Of a stretch of DNA of 64,000 nt, positions 34,724 to 43,284 are shown one piece after another. Under the pieces are notes generated by a model that did no database searches, was not told the DNA's origin, and was given only the letters and a program-made list of their open reading frames with translations. This DNA comes from Actinobacteria bacterium UBA2184 (GTDB lineage: Bacteria > Actinomycetota > Coriobacteriia > Anaerosomatales > Anaerosomataceae), in NCBI GenBank assembly GCA_002328745.1, contig DCVQ01000025.1, positions 58,712 to 122,711 of the forward strand. The letters are read 5' to 3'. How positions within the stretch are numbered: the first letter of the stretch is position 1; every line of letters begins with the position of its first letter. The position numbers were made by a program, and so were the translations under genes.

Positions 34724-36813
34724 GCCTTCCCTAGCTTCCCTGCGCCCTCAAGCGCATCTGCCACATGGGCGAGGTCGACGGATTCGAGCGTGGTGCGCGT
34801 GGGCCAACCGGTCGTGGTGTCCCAGCCCTCGAGACCGTAGTAGATCGTCTTCCAGTCCTCGACCTTCTGACGATCGAGCGCGCGACCGGCGAGATTCTTG
34901 TACGACCACTTGCCATCCTCGTAGACGGGCATGGTGTACGGAAGCTCGTAGTTGATGCACCCCCAACCGCGGGCAGGAACGTCGGTCGAGCCGACCTCGT
35001 ACATGTAGTCCGCGTAGACCTCCATCTCTCGCGTGCGTCCCTGAAGAACCCAGATCGCACGGTCGAGGTTCCAGATCCTGCGCCCGAGCTCGATACCTTC
35101 CTCGTACGTCTGATCGCTGCCGGTGACCGCGTTGAAGAACTTCGGCTCGGCCTCGCCCGTAACGCCCACCATGTCGGGGCCGTAGGGGTTCACGAAGTCG
35201 GCGAAGAGCCAGTCGCAATAGCCGAGAGACTCCTTGTAGTACCGGGTGTAGTGGCGATGCCAGGCCACCATCTTCGCCATCGACTCGGAGTAGATGCCCT
35301 CGTCGCTGTAGTCGATCAGCCTGGGCTCGTCGCTGTAGGGGGCCATCTTCGAAGCACAGATCTCCGCCATTCGCTCGGCACTGACGACGGGCTCCATACC
35401 GAAGAGCGCCCAGACCGTCGAACCCCAGTACGTGATCCAGTTGAAATCGTGCTCGTTGATGTCGCGTTCGCCGATGAGGGAACCATAGCCCCACTCTGCC
35501 TCGGTGCGGCCATCGTAGTGGTGGACGTAACCCCACTCTTGCAGGGGTAGCCAACCAGTCTTGAGGTCGCTTTCTAGACGACCCCATTTCTCGGCACACT
35601 GCCACAGACCGAGTGCGAGATCCGCGCCGATGTCGGTCTGATTCACTATCGACTTCATCAGGCCCTGACTGGCCGCGTCACTTGCGAACACCTGGTCGAT
35701 GGGGAGCGCGGTATCGATAGCCAGACCCTTGCCGAGCACGCCCTCCTTGGTGAGCTTCATCAGCCACTGCATCATGCCGGCGATCGTGAAAGCGTTGAGG
35801 CCGAGACGCTGCAGCGTGTCCGTGGCCGACATATTCGTGGCCGACGACATGTTGCCCCCGAGAGTGCCCATCCAGAAGTCCATGCAGTGCGACTCGTTGG
35901 CAACACCCAAGGAGTTCCTGGCGCGACATGCGCGGATACACCCAACGCATCCCTGCGGCCTCGAGGCTACGCCCGCCCCGTAGCTGGCGACCGGTTGCCC
36001 GGGGTTACCCGGCATCGCCCAGTTCCCCGGTAGCGGTGACAGCGTATCGATATGACCGCCGGCGGCATACTGCTGGATCCACGTCCGTGCCTTCATGAGC
36101 GCAGCCGGATCAGCGACCTCCACACCGCCCGTGCCGAGGACGCTGACCGCCTTGATGTTCTTCGAGGCAAAGACGCCGCCGAATCCACCCTGGCCCGCGC
36201 CGTTGCCGGCATCATGGACGAGCGCTGCGAGCGGACCGTACGTCTCAGCGTTCGGGCCGGTGGTGACGACGGCAGGACGCTGTGTGGTACGACCTCCATC
36301 GCGGGTATTGTCGGTCTCGTTCCAGTCACCCTGATCGCTGATGACCCGCGACCAGATCTTCTGCTGCGTCTCGTACGTGTCGAGGCCCCACAAATCGGCA
36401 GCGTCTTCGAGGGTAACCGTGCCGTCGACGATGTTGACCCAGACCTGCTTGTCGGCCTTGCCCGCGAGCACGATACCGTCCCAGCCAGCGTACTTGAGCT
36501 GCGTCGCGAAGCGACCGCCAAAGTTGCTTCGCGTGAACCAGCCGCGCGGCATGGACTGGAGTCCGATGCCCTGCACCTCGCAGCGAGCCGCCGCGCCCGG
36601 AGTCAGCGTGCCGGACAGCGGTGATGCCATGAGCGTGAGTACGTTCTTGGGATTGTCGCCGCTGACGGTCTTGTCTTCGCACAAGTCCCAGAAGATCGCA
36701 GAACCCATGCCGTGCCCACCGCCCCACTGCTCGTACTTCGAAGTGGGGATCTCCTCGATCTGACCGGTGCTCAGGTCGATCTTCAGGATCTTGCCTGCAT
36801 ATCCGTTAGCCAT
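34720..36813 (-). CDS. Aldehyde ferredoxin oxidoreductase family (tungsten) enzyme
   Basis: 697 residues. N-terminal GYAGKILKIDLSTGQIEEIP and GGGHGMGSAIFWDL correspond to the AFOR N-domain. Cluster cysteines CVGCIRAC fit the CxxCxxxC motif and the fourth ligand lies in ESLGYCDWLFADF. Enzymes of this family carry tungsten-bispyranopterin and one [4Fe-4S] cluster and oxidise aldehydes or reduce acids. Here the partner genes are a Tat-exported four-cluster protein and a cytochrome b, so electrons probably go to or from the membrane. The second of two ATGs was taken (GGAGG six bases upstream). Confidence 0.92.
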   Translation of the reverse strand: MANGYAGKILKIDLSTGQIEEIPTSKYEQWGGGHGMGSAIFWDLCEDKTVSGDNPKNVLTLMASPLSGTLTPGAAARCEVQGIGLQSMPRGWFTRSNFGGRFATQLKYAGWDGIVLAGKADKQVWVNIVDGTVTLEDAADLWGLDTYETQQKIWSRVISDQGDWNETDNTRDGGRTTQRPAVVTTGPNAETYGPLAALVHDAGNGAGQGGFGGVFASKNIKAVSVLGTGGVEVADPAALMKARTWIQQYAAGGHIDTLSPLPGNWAMPGNPGQPVASYGAGVASRPQGCVGCIRACRARNSLGVANESHCMDFWMGTLGGNMSSATNMSATDTLQRLGLNAFTIAGMMQWLMKLTKEGVLGKGLAIDTALPIDQVFASDAASQGLMKSIVNQTDIGADLALGLWQCAEKWGRLESDLKTGWLPLQEWGYVHHYDGRTEAEWGYGSLIGERDINEHDFNWITYWGSTVWALFGMEPVVSAERMAEICASKMAPYSDEPRLIDYSDEGIYSESMAKMVAWHRHYTRYYKESLGYCDWLFADFVNPYGPDMVGVTGEAEPKFFNAVTGSDQTYEEGIELGRRIWNLDRAIWVLQGRTREMEVYADYMYEVGSTDVPARGWGCINYELPYTMPVYEDGKWSYKNLAGRALDRQKVEDWKTIYYGLEGWDTTTGWPTRTTLESVDLAHVADALEGAGKLGKA

Positions 36814-36839
36814 CATGTTCCTCCGATGGTCGATGTCGT

Positions 36840-37568
36840 TTAGTGACCAGCAGCGCCGAGCCCGGTGCCCTCACCGGTAAACCCTATGGCGGCCCAGGGC
36901 TTAGAGGTGCTGCCGAGATCCACGTCATAGCCCGTGGTCGACTGGACCGGGATGTCCTTAGTGAAGGCGATGGCCTTCATCGGGCACACCTCTATGCACG
37001 CCTGCTTGCCGCCCGGTCCACCCTGCTCGTCCCAGTGCGGCGTTTCAGCGCACAGATCGCACTTCTGGGCGTGCTTGTCATCTGGGTTCCACACCGCGCG
37101 CGACGGCGTGAATGGGCATGCATTGACGCAGCGCTCGCAGCCGATGCACTTGCTCTCGTCGATCGTGCGGACGTTGCCGTTCTCCGCGTCGACGTGATTA
37201 GCGCCCGTGGGGCAGGCATCCACGCACGACGGGTACGGGCACTGGCGGCACTGGGAGAGCTGGACGTCGTTCGGGAACGCCGCGAACGAATCCTGCGTAA
37301 TCTGGATACGAGACAGTGAGTAGTTGCTCTGACCGTGGTGAGCGAGCGAACAGGCGAGCATACAGCTCGTGCACGCCGCGCACTTCTTTGTGTCGACAAG
37401 CAGGTAGCCCTCGGACGCCGGGATCGCGAACACCTCGTCGGGGAACAAGAAGCCCTTGACGAGGAACCCGCCGAGGACGAGTCCGGCTCCCATGCCACCG
37501 ACGCCGGTGATGAACTGGCGACGGTCCATGTTCTTGGCCTCGACGTCTTTCTTATCGTTGTCTGCCAT
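36840..37568 (-). CDS. Tat-exported polyferredoxin (DmsB/PhsB-like)
   Basis: 242 residues. A twin-arginine motif DRRQFITGVGG is followed by a hydrophobic segment (GAGLVLGGFLVKGFLF), then ferredoxin clusters CAACTSCMLAC, CRQCPYPSCVDAC, CIGCERCVNAC and CDLC/CIEVC, sixteen-cysteine class. It would connect the catalytic subunit and the cytochrome b. The catalytic AFOR subunit lacks its own Tat signal, so it must ride on this protein or the topology is unusual. Confidence 0.92.
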   Translation of the reverse strand: MADNDKKDVEAKNMDRRQFITGVGGMGAGLVLGGFLVKGFLFPDEVFAIPASEGYLLVDTKKCAACTSCMLACSLAHHGQSNYSLSRIQITQDSFAAFPNDVQLSQCRQCPYPSCVDACPTGANHVDAENGNVRTIDESKCIGCERCVNACPFTPSRAVWNPDDKHAQKCDLCAETPHWDEQGGPGGKQACIEVCPMKAIAFTKDIPVQSTTGYDVDLGSTSKPWAAIGFTGEGTGLGAAGH

Positions 37569-37630
37569 CGTGTTTCCTTTCAGTGTCCAGTTGCGGAGCG
37601 GGTTCGCCTCTTGTGAGTGCGGTCCCCTGC

Positions 37631-38392
37631 CTACTCCGGCGGCGTGCGGCCTTCGAGCTCGGCAAGCCACCCAGCGTGCTCGTGCTTCACGTGATCGAGC
37701 GAGACGTAGCCGCTGAACATCGACCGCAGCACCGGCCAGCTCATGGGCAGCACCGCGGCGAAGAAGATGTGTGCGAGGAAGAACGCGAGCATGGCTACGG
37801 TCGCGATGTCGTGAAGCGGGGTCGCAATCGCCATGACCCCGGCCGGGACGCCGATTGCGTGAGCCGCGACTTTGAGGAGCCCGGTGAGGATGATGACGAC
37901 CGTGGATGCGAGCGCGAGGATGTAGGCCATCTTCTCGCTCTCGAAGTACTTGGCCTCGGGCGGGAACGTGAGCTTCTTGAACCCGAGGAGCAGCCCGTAG
38001 TGGCGCTTGGTGTAGTCGACGGCGTTTCGCGTGGGCAGGTGCTCACGGAACCGCTTGGGGGCCATCAGCGTGTTGGCGCCGTAGTAGAAGGTGCCGAAGA
38101 GGAACATCACCACGAACGCGAAGTGGACGTTCATCCACGTCCACACCGGCTGCCCGCTGCCCACCAGCGCGGGCGTGAAGAACAGCCCGAGCGCGATGCC
38201 GGAGACGAGCAGCATCATCGTGCCGATCCCGTGCGTCCAGTGCGTGATGCGAGAGGGCATATCGTGCCGCAGGACACGGTCGCCCTCGATCACCGGATCC
38301 CTGCGTTTGGACAACCCGGCGGCGAGCACGCCTGCAAACGGCGCGAGCCACACCAACCAGGTAACCGAGTCGAACCATAGCGTGTCAGCCAT
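37631..38392 (-). CDS. Cytochrome b subunit (formate dehydrogenase gamma-like)
   Basis: 253 residues with a first helix at the N-terminus and four more: ITHWTHGIGTMMLLVSGIAL, VHFAFVVMFLFGTFYYGA, MAYILALASTVVIILTGLL and LHDIATVAMLAFFLAHIFFA. Histidines in RITHWTH, VHFAF, LHDIA and LAHIF can ligate two b hemes, as in FdnI-type subunits. First gene of the AFOR operon. Confidence 0.9.
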   Translation of the reverse strand: MADTLWFDSVTWLVWLAPFAGVLAAGLSKRRDPVIEGDRVLRHDMPSRITHWTHGIGTMMLLVSGIALGLFFTPALVGSGQPVWTWMNVHFAFVVMFLFGTFYYGANTLMAPKRFREHLPTRNAVDYTKRHYGLLLGFKKLTFPPEAKYFESEKMAYILALASTVVIILTGLLKVAAHAIGVPAGVMAIATPLHDIATVAMLAFFLAHIFFAAVLPMSWPVLRSMFSGYVSLDHVKHEHAGWLAELEGRTPPE

Positions 38393-38669
38393 GGCCTCAC
38401 CCCTTTCCCTTTATGGGTTTGTCGATTCGCCCCGCAGAAGCTGGCGTGCCGGCGCTCTGGTCAGCCTCGCTGGGGTGTCTCAATGGTGCGGGCGAGATAT
38501 CTTATAGTCAATATCTGAATATCGCACATGAACTGACGGCACTTTCGGAAGCGCTGACGGTTTCACTTCACTTCTTGCACATAACATCGAGCGTGTCGGG
38601 AAATCTCACTCTACAGTTGCGCGAATAGTGATAATATGTGTGCATTCGGCCGCTATCCCTTAAGGAGTC
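38393..38669. promoter_or_regulatory. Divergent promoter region, AFOR operon / Fic-like regulator
   Basis: 277 bp, clearly AT-richer than its surroundings. AATATC words repeat near 38511-38525 (CAATATCTGAATATCGC), and TAGTGATAATATGTG near 38625-38640 offers -10-like hexamers for the plus gene. No perfect -35/-10 pair is evident on either strand. Confidence 0.4.
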
Positions 38670-40040
38670 GTGGCGCTCCCCGAGGGTGATGGATGGGAAG
38701 TCAGACAGATGAACGACGGCCTTTCGGCACTGCTGACCGATGAGGAGTTTGGCAATCTCCTGAACGAAACCGCCCGGAGGTGCATCCCTTGGGAGGAGTT
38801 CCTCAGCCTGCCACAGCCGCGCGGCATGAGCCCGCTCGACACCTGGGGGCTGCTGCGTGAAATCAGCAGATTGGAGGCCGTGCCTCTAAACGTCCCCGAT
38901 CTCGACGGCAACGTGTACTGGTACCGCCGTACCTATGAGCTCGATGATGCCGTGGCAGCCATTCGTTGCGAATGCAGGCAGCACTCGGCGCTGGACAGGG
39001 TCATGGCAGCGGGCTTCGGGCAGCAGTTCGTGATGGCGTCACGAATTGCTGAAACCATTGGAACGGCGCAACTCGACGGACTGGCGATATCGGAAGAGGA
39101 CAGTCGCGTACTGCTGCGTATGGACCGGACACCACGTACGGATGCCGAGCGCCTCCTCGTGAACACCTTCGCCGCGTTCGACGTTCTGCCCAGCCTCGTC
39201 GACGAACCCTTCTCGTTGGCACTCTTCGCTCGGCTTCGCGACATGCTCCTCGAGGGCGTCGATACCGACTCGCTGTCCCACGCGAGACCCAAGATCGGCC
39301 TGCTTCAGGGCGTGGCCGATCCCGATCACGAGCAACAGGCGGTTCTCGCGTATGCCAATGGGATCGCTGCTTACTTGAACCGCGAGACAGTCGATCGTGA
39401 CGATGTCTCTGTTCTCCAGGGGCAGGTCATGATCGACGCGTTCAGATACGCACGTCCATTCGGCATCGTCTCATCTCAGGTCGGTCGCCTGGCAGCCGGG
39501 CTGTTCGCGCTGAAGAACGGATTGCCGGTACTCAGCCTGCTTCCCGTCTCCCGCGCGAGGGTGGACTGGGAGATGGGCAGGATCGCGCCGCCGGCGGTTT
39601 CCTTCGGCCCGGAAGAGATGGAGGCACTGCGCCGACGCCATCCATTCGATGCGACGCCCAGTCAGACGCTGCTCGCGCAGTTGATACTCTTCACCCTGAA
39701 GAATGTGACCTCCCGCATCGATGAGTGGGAAAGGCGCGATGATGAGATGCGGGGCTTCCTGAGAAGCGACCCGATGCTCAACCACCGACAGCGCTCGATC
39801 CTCGCTCGGGCGTTGCGGTCCCCTGATGCCGAATTTCGGATTCGGTATCACCAGACGAACCACAACATCCACTACGCGACGGCACGCCGCGACTTGTTCG
39901 AACTGCAGGCTAAGGGCTACCTGAGCGTGGCCAAGCAGGGGAAGACGTACATCTTCACGCGCGGACCGCGCATAACAGAGCTCGAACTTCAGAGCGCAGC
40001 ACGGGTCGCCCTGGATTTCGAATCCAGCGGCGCTGTCTGA
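38670..40040 (+). CDS. Fic-fold protein with dead active site and C-terminal winged helix
   Basis: 456 residues. The middle (about 110-310) follows the Fic fold, but where active enzymes read HPFxxGNGRxxR this one reads ARPFGIVSSQVGRLA (262-275): His is replaced by Arg and the GNGR loop is lost. The C-terminal 80 residues (HRQRSILARALRSPDAEFRI, then HYATARRDLFELQAKGYLSV) form a winged helix as in Fic-associated regulators. Divergence from the AFOR operon suggests it is its regulator. GTG 38670 follows AAGGAG very closely; ATG 38709 is an alternative start. Confidence 0.75.
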   Translation: MALPEGDGWEVRQMNDGLSALLTDEEFGNLLNETARRCIPWEEFLSLPQPRGMSPLDTWGLLREISRLEAVPLNVPDLDGNVYWYRRTYELDDAVAAIRCECRQHSALDRVMAAGFGQQFVMASRIAETIGTAQLDGLAISEEDSRVLLRMDRTPRTDAERLLVNTFAAFDVLPSLVDEPFSLALFARLRDMLLEGVDTDSLSHARPKIGLLQGVADPDHEQQAVLAYANGIAAYLNRETVDRDDVSVLQGQVMIDAFRYARPFGIVSSQVGRLAAGLFALKNGLPVLSLLPVSRARVDWEMGRIAPPAVSFGPEEMEALRRRHPFDATPSQTLLAQLILFTLKNVTSRIDEWERRDDEMRGFLRSDPMLNHRQRSILARALRSPDAEFRIRYHQTNHNIHYATARRDLFELQAKGYLSVAKQGKTYIFTRGPRITELELQSAARVALDFESSGAV

Positions 40041-40124
40041 CGCGGGCGCGACGCGACGTGGGACAGAACGACTCAGTGAGTCATTAACGACATCATTCCT
40101 GGGTTGTCTGATTCGTTTGACGGA

Positions 40125-40290
40125 CTGCGGGCGCCTCTCAGCAACGGGGAATGCCTCGGGGCCGCATGAATGCAGCGGCACCCGCTCTGAGCTGCTGCTT
40201 TGTTCCTGACTCGCTCTCGGCCACAAGACATTTGTAGCCCGATCTCGCACTCGAAATCGGGCTACTCAGGCACTCTGACCTGCGGTTGTA
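40125..40290. repeat. Element right-end region 2
   Basis: Sequence left of repeat C sharing blocks with 32613-32802: CAGCAACGGGGAATGC, AGCGGCACCCGCTCTGAGCTG, and CTCTGACCTGCG before the repeat. It also has an inverted pair GTAGCCCGAT/ATCGGGCTAC (40226-40266). Non-coding; fits a conserved element terminus. Confidence 0.5.
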
Positions 40291-40432
40291 TGGTGCCCCC
40301 AAGGGAATTCGAATCCTAGTTGTGCTTGTGCTAGTTGGTGCTACTTGGTGCTTGTTGGTACTCAAGAGCTGCGGCGAGTCCCAATAGTCACCAACGAGTA
40401 CCAACAGTCACCAGGTATTTGGGCAACAAATC
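40291..40432. repeat. 142-bp att-like repeat, copy C
   Basis: Identical to copy A except for GGGCAACAAATC instead of GGGCGACAAATC at the right end. Marks the border between element blocks 2 and 3. About 220 bp of further non-coding sequence follow to the next gene. Confidence 0.75.
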
Positions 40433-40654
40433 GGGCAACAACTGCGAGTGTCTGAGGCCACCTGAGCCCAGGCTCCACGAGCAAGATGGCCGTCATCTTC
40501 GGCGATACACCACGCGTCCGACAATCGGAAGCGACGTGTGCCCGGACGTTGCAGGTTCACCCTGGTCTCGGTGTATTCTCGGGTTGTTCGATGTGGCTGT
40601 CCGGCCGCATGGGCCCACGGGCCACCGCTACTCTGCCGCGGAGGTGCACATAGG

Positions 40655-41413
40655 ATGAGTGGAAGCACCGGAACCATGTTCGAGCCCGGCGAAGTGATTG
40701 TGGTGTCAGCCGATACGGTGAGGCTGGTTAGAGTTGAACTCGCTGTCCTGGCGCGACATGAGAAACACCACGTGCTGGGCTTGCGACACGGCGAGGCGCT
40801 CCGGTGGTTCGACGCGACGATTGACAAAGGTCGGTTTGAGTGGCTCGGGCTGAACTGGTTGATTATCGGGTCGAAACCAGGCGATGCGAGTGCAGAAGTC
40901 GCAGAGTACTTGGATTGCCGGAGCGTCTTGGAGGCGTCAGGTGCCGGCAACACGGCGACACTGAGTGTGACCGCACACTCGAACAGAGCCAGGCTCCTGG
41001 TCGACTGCATCTTCGGCGGACCACTGCGGACAGCGGGGGAATTGGGCGCGATCGTGTCTCTCTACGACTCAGGGCAGCTCGACCGCGAGGGCATGTCCGC
41101 TGACGTCACGCGAGCGCTACCCAAGAGCGACTGGCGCGCGCAGCCGATACGGGGCTGGGTCATTCGGATGATTGTCCCTGCGACCATCACCGGCCTGTCA
41201 GAGGATGGGGCATATGTGGACGTCCCGGACCTCGAGGGCGTTGGGGACCGGCGGGGATTTGTTCCGCTTTCTGAACTTGCGTGGCACCGTGTTGAGAATC
41301 CCGCGGATGTCGTCGCGGTGGGCGATGCGGTGGAACTCCAGCTGCTGGCCATTGACGATGAGCATGACCTGCTGGTCCTGAGCCTGAGGAACATGCTGGA
41401 CGCACCGCGGTAG
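40655..41413 (+). CDS. Protein with C-terminal S1 RNA-binding domain
   Basis: 252 residues from ATG 40655 (GGAGG ten bases upstream). The C-terminal 75 residues form an S1/OB domain: VPATITGLSEDGAYVDVPDL, RGFVPLSELAW, VVAVGDAVELQLLAID and DLLVLSLRNM. The N-terminal 170 residues are of no family I recognise, with MFEPGEVIVVSADTVRLVRV at the start. It may bind RNA or a ribosome; it is convergent with the radical SAM gene. Confidence 0.7.
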   Translation: MSGSTGTMFEPGEVIVVSADTVRLVRVELAVLARHEKHHVLGLRHGEALRWFDATIDKGRFEWLGLNWLIIGSKPGDASAEVAEYLDCRSVLEASGAGNTATLSVTAHSNRARLLVDCIFGGPLRTAGELGAIVSLYDSGQLDREGMSADVTRALPKSDWRAQPIRGWVIRMIVPATITGLSEDGAYVDVPDLEGVGDRRGFVPLSELAWHRVENPADVVAVGDAVELQLLAIDDEHDLLVLSLRNMLDAPR

Positions 41414-41567
41414 GTCCTTGCGAAGCTGCGGGCGCCGTATCAGCCCCTTCACTTCGCGCACCCCGCTGCTTCCCAGACTGACCTGTCGGACTCGCGGGCA
41501 ATCAGCAAGGCCCTCTCGAATAATGTCGCCGAGTAGTGCGACCGCTGCTCAAGTCGGCACGGCGCGA

Positions 41568-42770
41568 CTAGTACTCGAAGATGCACTTGTCCTTCGAGGC
41601 AATGACACCCTTCTCCATGAGACCAACCACCACGTCGCTCGCGGCGTTGCTATTGGCGAGCGTGAGCGAATCCGCGTAACTCCAATTCCCGTCAAGCCCC
41701 TCAACGACTTCAGCGCCGCGCTCTTCGAAGAACTCCTCCGTCAGATTGCAGGGTTTGATGTTGCCGCGAAACGAGATTCCCACGATTCCGAGTTGTGCCT
41801 GGCAGGTAATGGCCAGCTCATCAAGGATTCTGTGCGTATCGGATTTCTCGGAGTGGTGCGACAGCATTTCGGGATTGGCTATGAAGTACTCTGAGTCCAT
41901 GTCGGACGCCTTACCGACCTTCTTAAGGACCTCGACGCTCAATTCAGCGCCGTATGCTCGTGCCAGCTCCCTAATATCATCAAGCTCACCGACATTCTGT
42001 GTGGTCGCCGTGGTCGAGATCCGGAGAGGAACACCCGCGCGGGCGAGCAAGTCGATGGCGCTCATGGCGCGATCCCACGAGCCGTCTCCCCTGAAGAAGT
42101 CATGCACCTCAGCCCTCGTGCTGTCGAGCGAGACCTGGACTGCCTGAAGATGCATCGAGGCGAGTCTCCCGGCTACCTCCTCATCGATGAAGTATCCGTT
42201 CGTATTGATGGACACGATGAACTTCCCCTGGGCGTATTCGAGAAGATCGAGGATACCGGGGTACAGAAACGGCTCACCACCGGATACCTTGACGATGCGC
42301 AGGCCCGCGTTGTGCAGCGAATCAAGCAATTCAATCCACCTACCCAAGGGAAGCGTCGGGCTTCCCGCGCCGGCTTCATCAAAGCAGTACCTGCATCGCA
42401 AGTTGCAGTTCTTCGTTATCTCCACGTCGGCTTGGACTACCTTCAACTCACCTAGGCGGTCTGCGCATTCGAATAGGTTGGAGTTCTCACCGGGACTCAC
42501 GCTCAGCTCGATGTATCCACGCGCCTGGAGAAACGTCTGCAACTTGCGCAGGTCATTCTCCACAAGTTCCTCGGACGCGTCTGGGTAGGCAGTGCTCACC
42601 GTTCGAACGATTTCGTCACTCGACGCGTTCCGCTGCATCTCATTGAGGAAGATCAGCGACTCGAAATTGAACACGTCAAACGTGGCCCGTTCCCACGAGT
42701 AGACGAGGCAGCAGTTTGGCTGCGGGATGACCCTGGTACCGTTGATGAAGACCGGATAGCTGTCGTTCAT
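41568..42770 (-). CDS. Radical SAM peptide maturase with twitch/SPASM-like end
   Basis: 400 residues. An N-terminal PqqD/RRE-like winged helix (about 30-95) precedes the radical SAM core with CNLRCRYC for the [4Fe-4S] cluster, SGGEPFLYP and ISTTATTQN strands. The C-terminal part has CQAQLGIVGISFRGNIKPC and a last KCIFEY, a shortened auxiliary-cluster region. This layout is that of RiPP maturases. A 31-residue peptide gene with a very strong ribosome binding site lies 101 bp upstream, its likely substrate. Confidence 0.85.
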   Translation of the reverse strand: MNDSYPVFINGTRVIPQPNCCLVYSWERATFDVFNFESLIFLNEMQRNASSDEIVRTVSTAYPDASEELVENDLRKLQTFLQARGYIELSVSPGENSNLFECADRLGELKVVQADVEITKNCNLRCRYCFDEAGAGSPTLPLGRWIELLDSLHNAGLRIVKVSGGEPFLYPGILDLLEYAQGKFIVSINTNGYFIDEEVAGRLASMHLQAVQVSLDSTRAEVHDFFRGDGSWDRAMSAIDLLARAGVPLRISTTATTQNVGELDDIRELARAYGAELSVEVLKKVGKASDMDSEYFIANPEMLSHHSEKSDTHRILDELAITCQAQLGIVGISFRGNIKPCNLTEEFFEERGAEVVEGLDGNWSYADSLTLANSNAASDVVVGLMEKGVIASKDKCIFEY

Positions 42771-42803
42771 GTTTGCCCCTTGTGAGCTCCGCCCCGGATA
42801 GAG

Positions 42804-42847
42804 TCAGGGGATGCCCGCTTCGAACGAAGCGTCACGGCACCCCCTGA
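42804..42847 (-). terminator. Attenuator hairpin between precursor and maturase
   Basis: TCAGGGG-ATGCC pairs with GGCAC-CCCCTGA, enclosing a second stem GCTTCG/CGAAGC. Lying between peptide gene and maturase, it can reduce read-through and so keep peptide transcript in excess, a common arrangement in RiPP operons. Confidence 0.55.
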
Positions 42848-42871
42848 TGGTTGCGCTATAGGAACGAAGAC

Positions 42872-42967
42872 CTACGCAGGACCGCAGGTCGTACCGCCGC
42901 CACCACCTTTGCAGGTCGCATAGACTATGCTCGGTGAACGGTACTGCGCGATCTGAAGGTCCAGCAT
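42872..42967 (-). CDS. Putative RiPP precursor peptide
   Basis: 31 codons from ATG 42967 to TAG, preceded by GAGGAGGGGGAG with ideal spacing. The N-terminal half MLDLQIAQYRSPSIVY looks like a leader; the C-terminal half ATCKGGGGGTTCGPA carries two cysteines around a run of five glycines and two threonines, a plausible core for radical SAM crosslinking. Coupled in order and strand to the maturase. Too short for standard ORF thresholds. No known family match that I can name. Confidence 0.7.
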   Translation of the reverse strand: MLDLQIAQYRSPSIVYATCKGGGGGTTCGPA

Positions 42968-43284
42968 GGCTCCCCCTCCTCAGCCCATTGAAAAGATGCC
43001 TTTAGTATCTTTCTGACGACCCCGTGCCGTCAATGCGCTCATGAAGCCCGAGCGCATAACCTGAGCGCGCAACCCGAGTCTCCAACCTCGAGCAACTCAC
43101 TCAGTCGGCCGGAGCGCGGGCATCGCCTCTAATCGGGTCCGTCGTCGACGACTAGCAGCGGCCAGATCCGTTGAGTCAACTCGGTCGCCGGGCACCAACG
43201 AGTACCAACAGTCACCATGTACTTGGGCGACAAATCCGGGGAGTCGCCATCCGAGCCCGGCGGGTCGTGCAACGGCCGGATTCC
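42968..43284. other. Intergenic region with partial att repeat D
   Basis: 317 bp between the peptide gene and the MraZ-like gene. The left part should hold the peptide promoter (AT-rich AAAGATACTAAAGGC on the minus strand near 43000). The right part holds the partial fourth repeat. No coding capacity. Confidence 0.5.
43193..43240. repeat. Partial att-like repeat, copy D
   Basis: CACCAACGAGTACCAACAGT and the following 28 bp match the right third of the 142-bp repeats with a few changes (CATGTACTTGGG for CAGGTATTTGGG). The tRNA-end core and left half-sites are missing. Marks the right limit of the accreted elements. Confidence 0.65.
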
